Source: Leptolinea sp964420995
Lineage (GTDB): Bacteria > Chloroflexota > Anaerolineae > Anaerolineales > Anaerolineaceae
Assembly (NCBI GenBank): GCA_964420995.1
Contig: CAYQUX010000007.1
Span: 1 to 64,000, forward strand
DNA length: 64,000 nt
Direction: 5' to 3'
Part shown: piece by piece, positions 63,794 to 64,000 of the stretch
Position numbering within the stretch: position 1 is the first letter of the stretch
How the letters are laid out: each line of letters opens with the position of its first letter
Position numbers and translations under genes: made by a program
Notes under the pieces: generated by a model
The model's input: the letters and a program-made list of their open reading frames with translations, nothing else
Database searches by the model: none
Told to the model about the DNA's origin: nothing

Positions 63794-64000
63794 ATGTTTT
63801 CTACTTCACACCGACGTTTTAATCCATTAACACGAGAATGGATTCTTGTTTCTCCGCATAGATCCAAGCGACCCTGGTTGGGGCAAGTGGAAAAACGTAC
63901 CCCAGAAGCGTTACCTGCATATGACCCGGAATGTTACCTCTGTCCAGGAAACGAACGCGCCGGCGGGATCAAAAATAACGCTTACACAGGCACGTATGTT
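63794..64000 (+). CDS. galT: Galactose-1-phosphate uridylyltransferase, 5' part
   Basis: 69 codons, cut by the window end. The sequence R-R-F-N-P-L-T-R-E-W-I-L-V-S-P-H-R is the GalT start, and C47-x-x-C50 followed by P-G-N-E-R is its zinc-binding region. GalT moves UMP between UDP-glucose and galactose-1-phosphate. AAGGA precedes the ATG. Together with galE it makes up part of the Leloir pathway. Confidence 0.9.
   Translation, partial: MFSTSHRRFNPLTREWILVSPHRSKRPWLGQVEKRTPEALPAYDPECYLCPGNERAGGIKNNAYTGTYV

Overview
The window looks like a stretch of chromosome from an Anaerolineae-type member of the Chloroflexota, at roughly 50% GC with AT-rich patches. This placement is inferred from the gene set (ClpC, RadA-DUF6391-HolA, a PEP-synthase-like protein, very large secreted repeat proteins, CARDB domains); no rRNA is present to prove it. 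dnaN, two perfect parS sites and a cluster of DnaA boxes suggest the window lies close to the replication origin.

Layout. 0-1 kb: tRNA-Arg(GCG) with a duplicated 3' end, and a nucleotidyltransferase gene pair. 0.9-7.7 kb: a leftward cluster running methyltransferase, ComEC, DUF1232, GH26 mannanase-like, zinc-ribbon membrane protein, DUF3298-like lipoprotein/secreted protein. 7.8-10.1 kb: rubrerythrin-like protein and a membrane protein. 10.1-15.7 kb: accessory island with MntA-HepT, two CPBP membrane proteases around an Lnt-like protein, an orphan barstar, and several related hairpin repeats; two 152-bp copies in direct orientation bracket the CPBP-Lnt-CPBP segment. 15.7-20.5 kb: membrane protein, M42 peptidase, thioesterase, and a divergent GH63-like glucosidase. 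20.5-21.2 kb: three hairpin repeats next to a GIY-YIG nuclease. 21.3-25.1 kb: dnaN, a PEP/pyruvate-binding protein and parS. 25.1-28.8 kb: GntR-slipin-SdpI operon, a frameshifted methyltransferase and a GNAT acetyltransferase.

29-53.8 kb is dominated by two secreted giants separated by greA-lysS. The first is a single reading frame of about 3,200 codons with one in-frame TAA; it carries CARDB domains, a C39-like cysteine peptidase domain, Ig/FN3-like modules and a lectin-like domain. The second is an intact 4,077-residue protein with a signal peptide, Pro-rich stalk, C39-like domain, 32 alternating beta-sandwich modules and a C-terminal HExxHxxGxxH metalloprotease. They share module types and show strong internal DNA duplication, and are the most unusual content of the window.

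53.8-64 kb: a DppA-like D-aminopeptidase, clpC, radA-DUF6391-holA, galE, a deoxynucleoside kinase, a nucleotidyltransferase, an oriC-like region and the start of galT. Several genes have a TATAAT-like box exactly 6-7 nt before an ATG with no ribosome binding site, suggesting leaderless transcripts.
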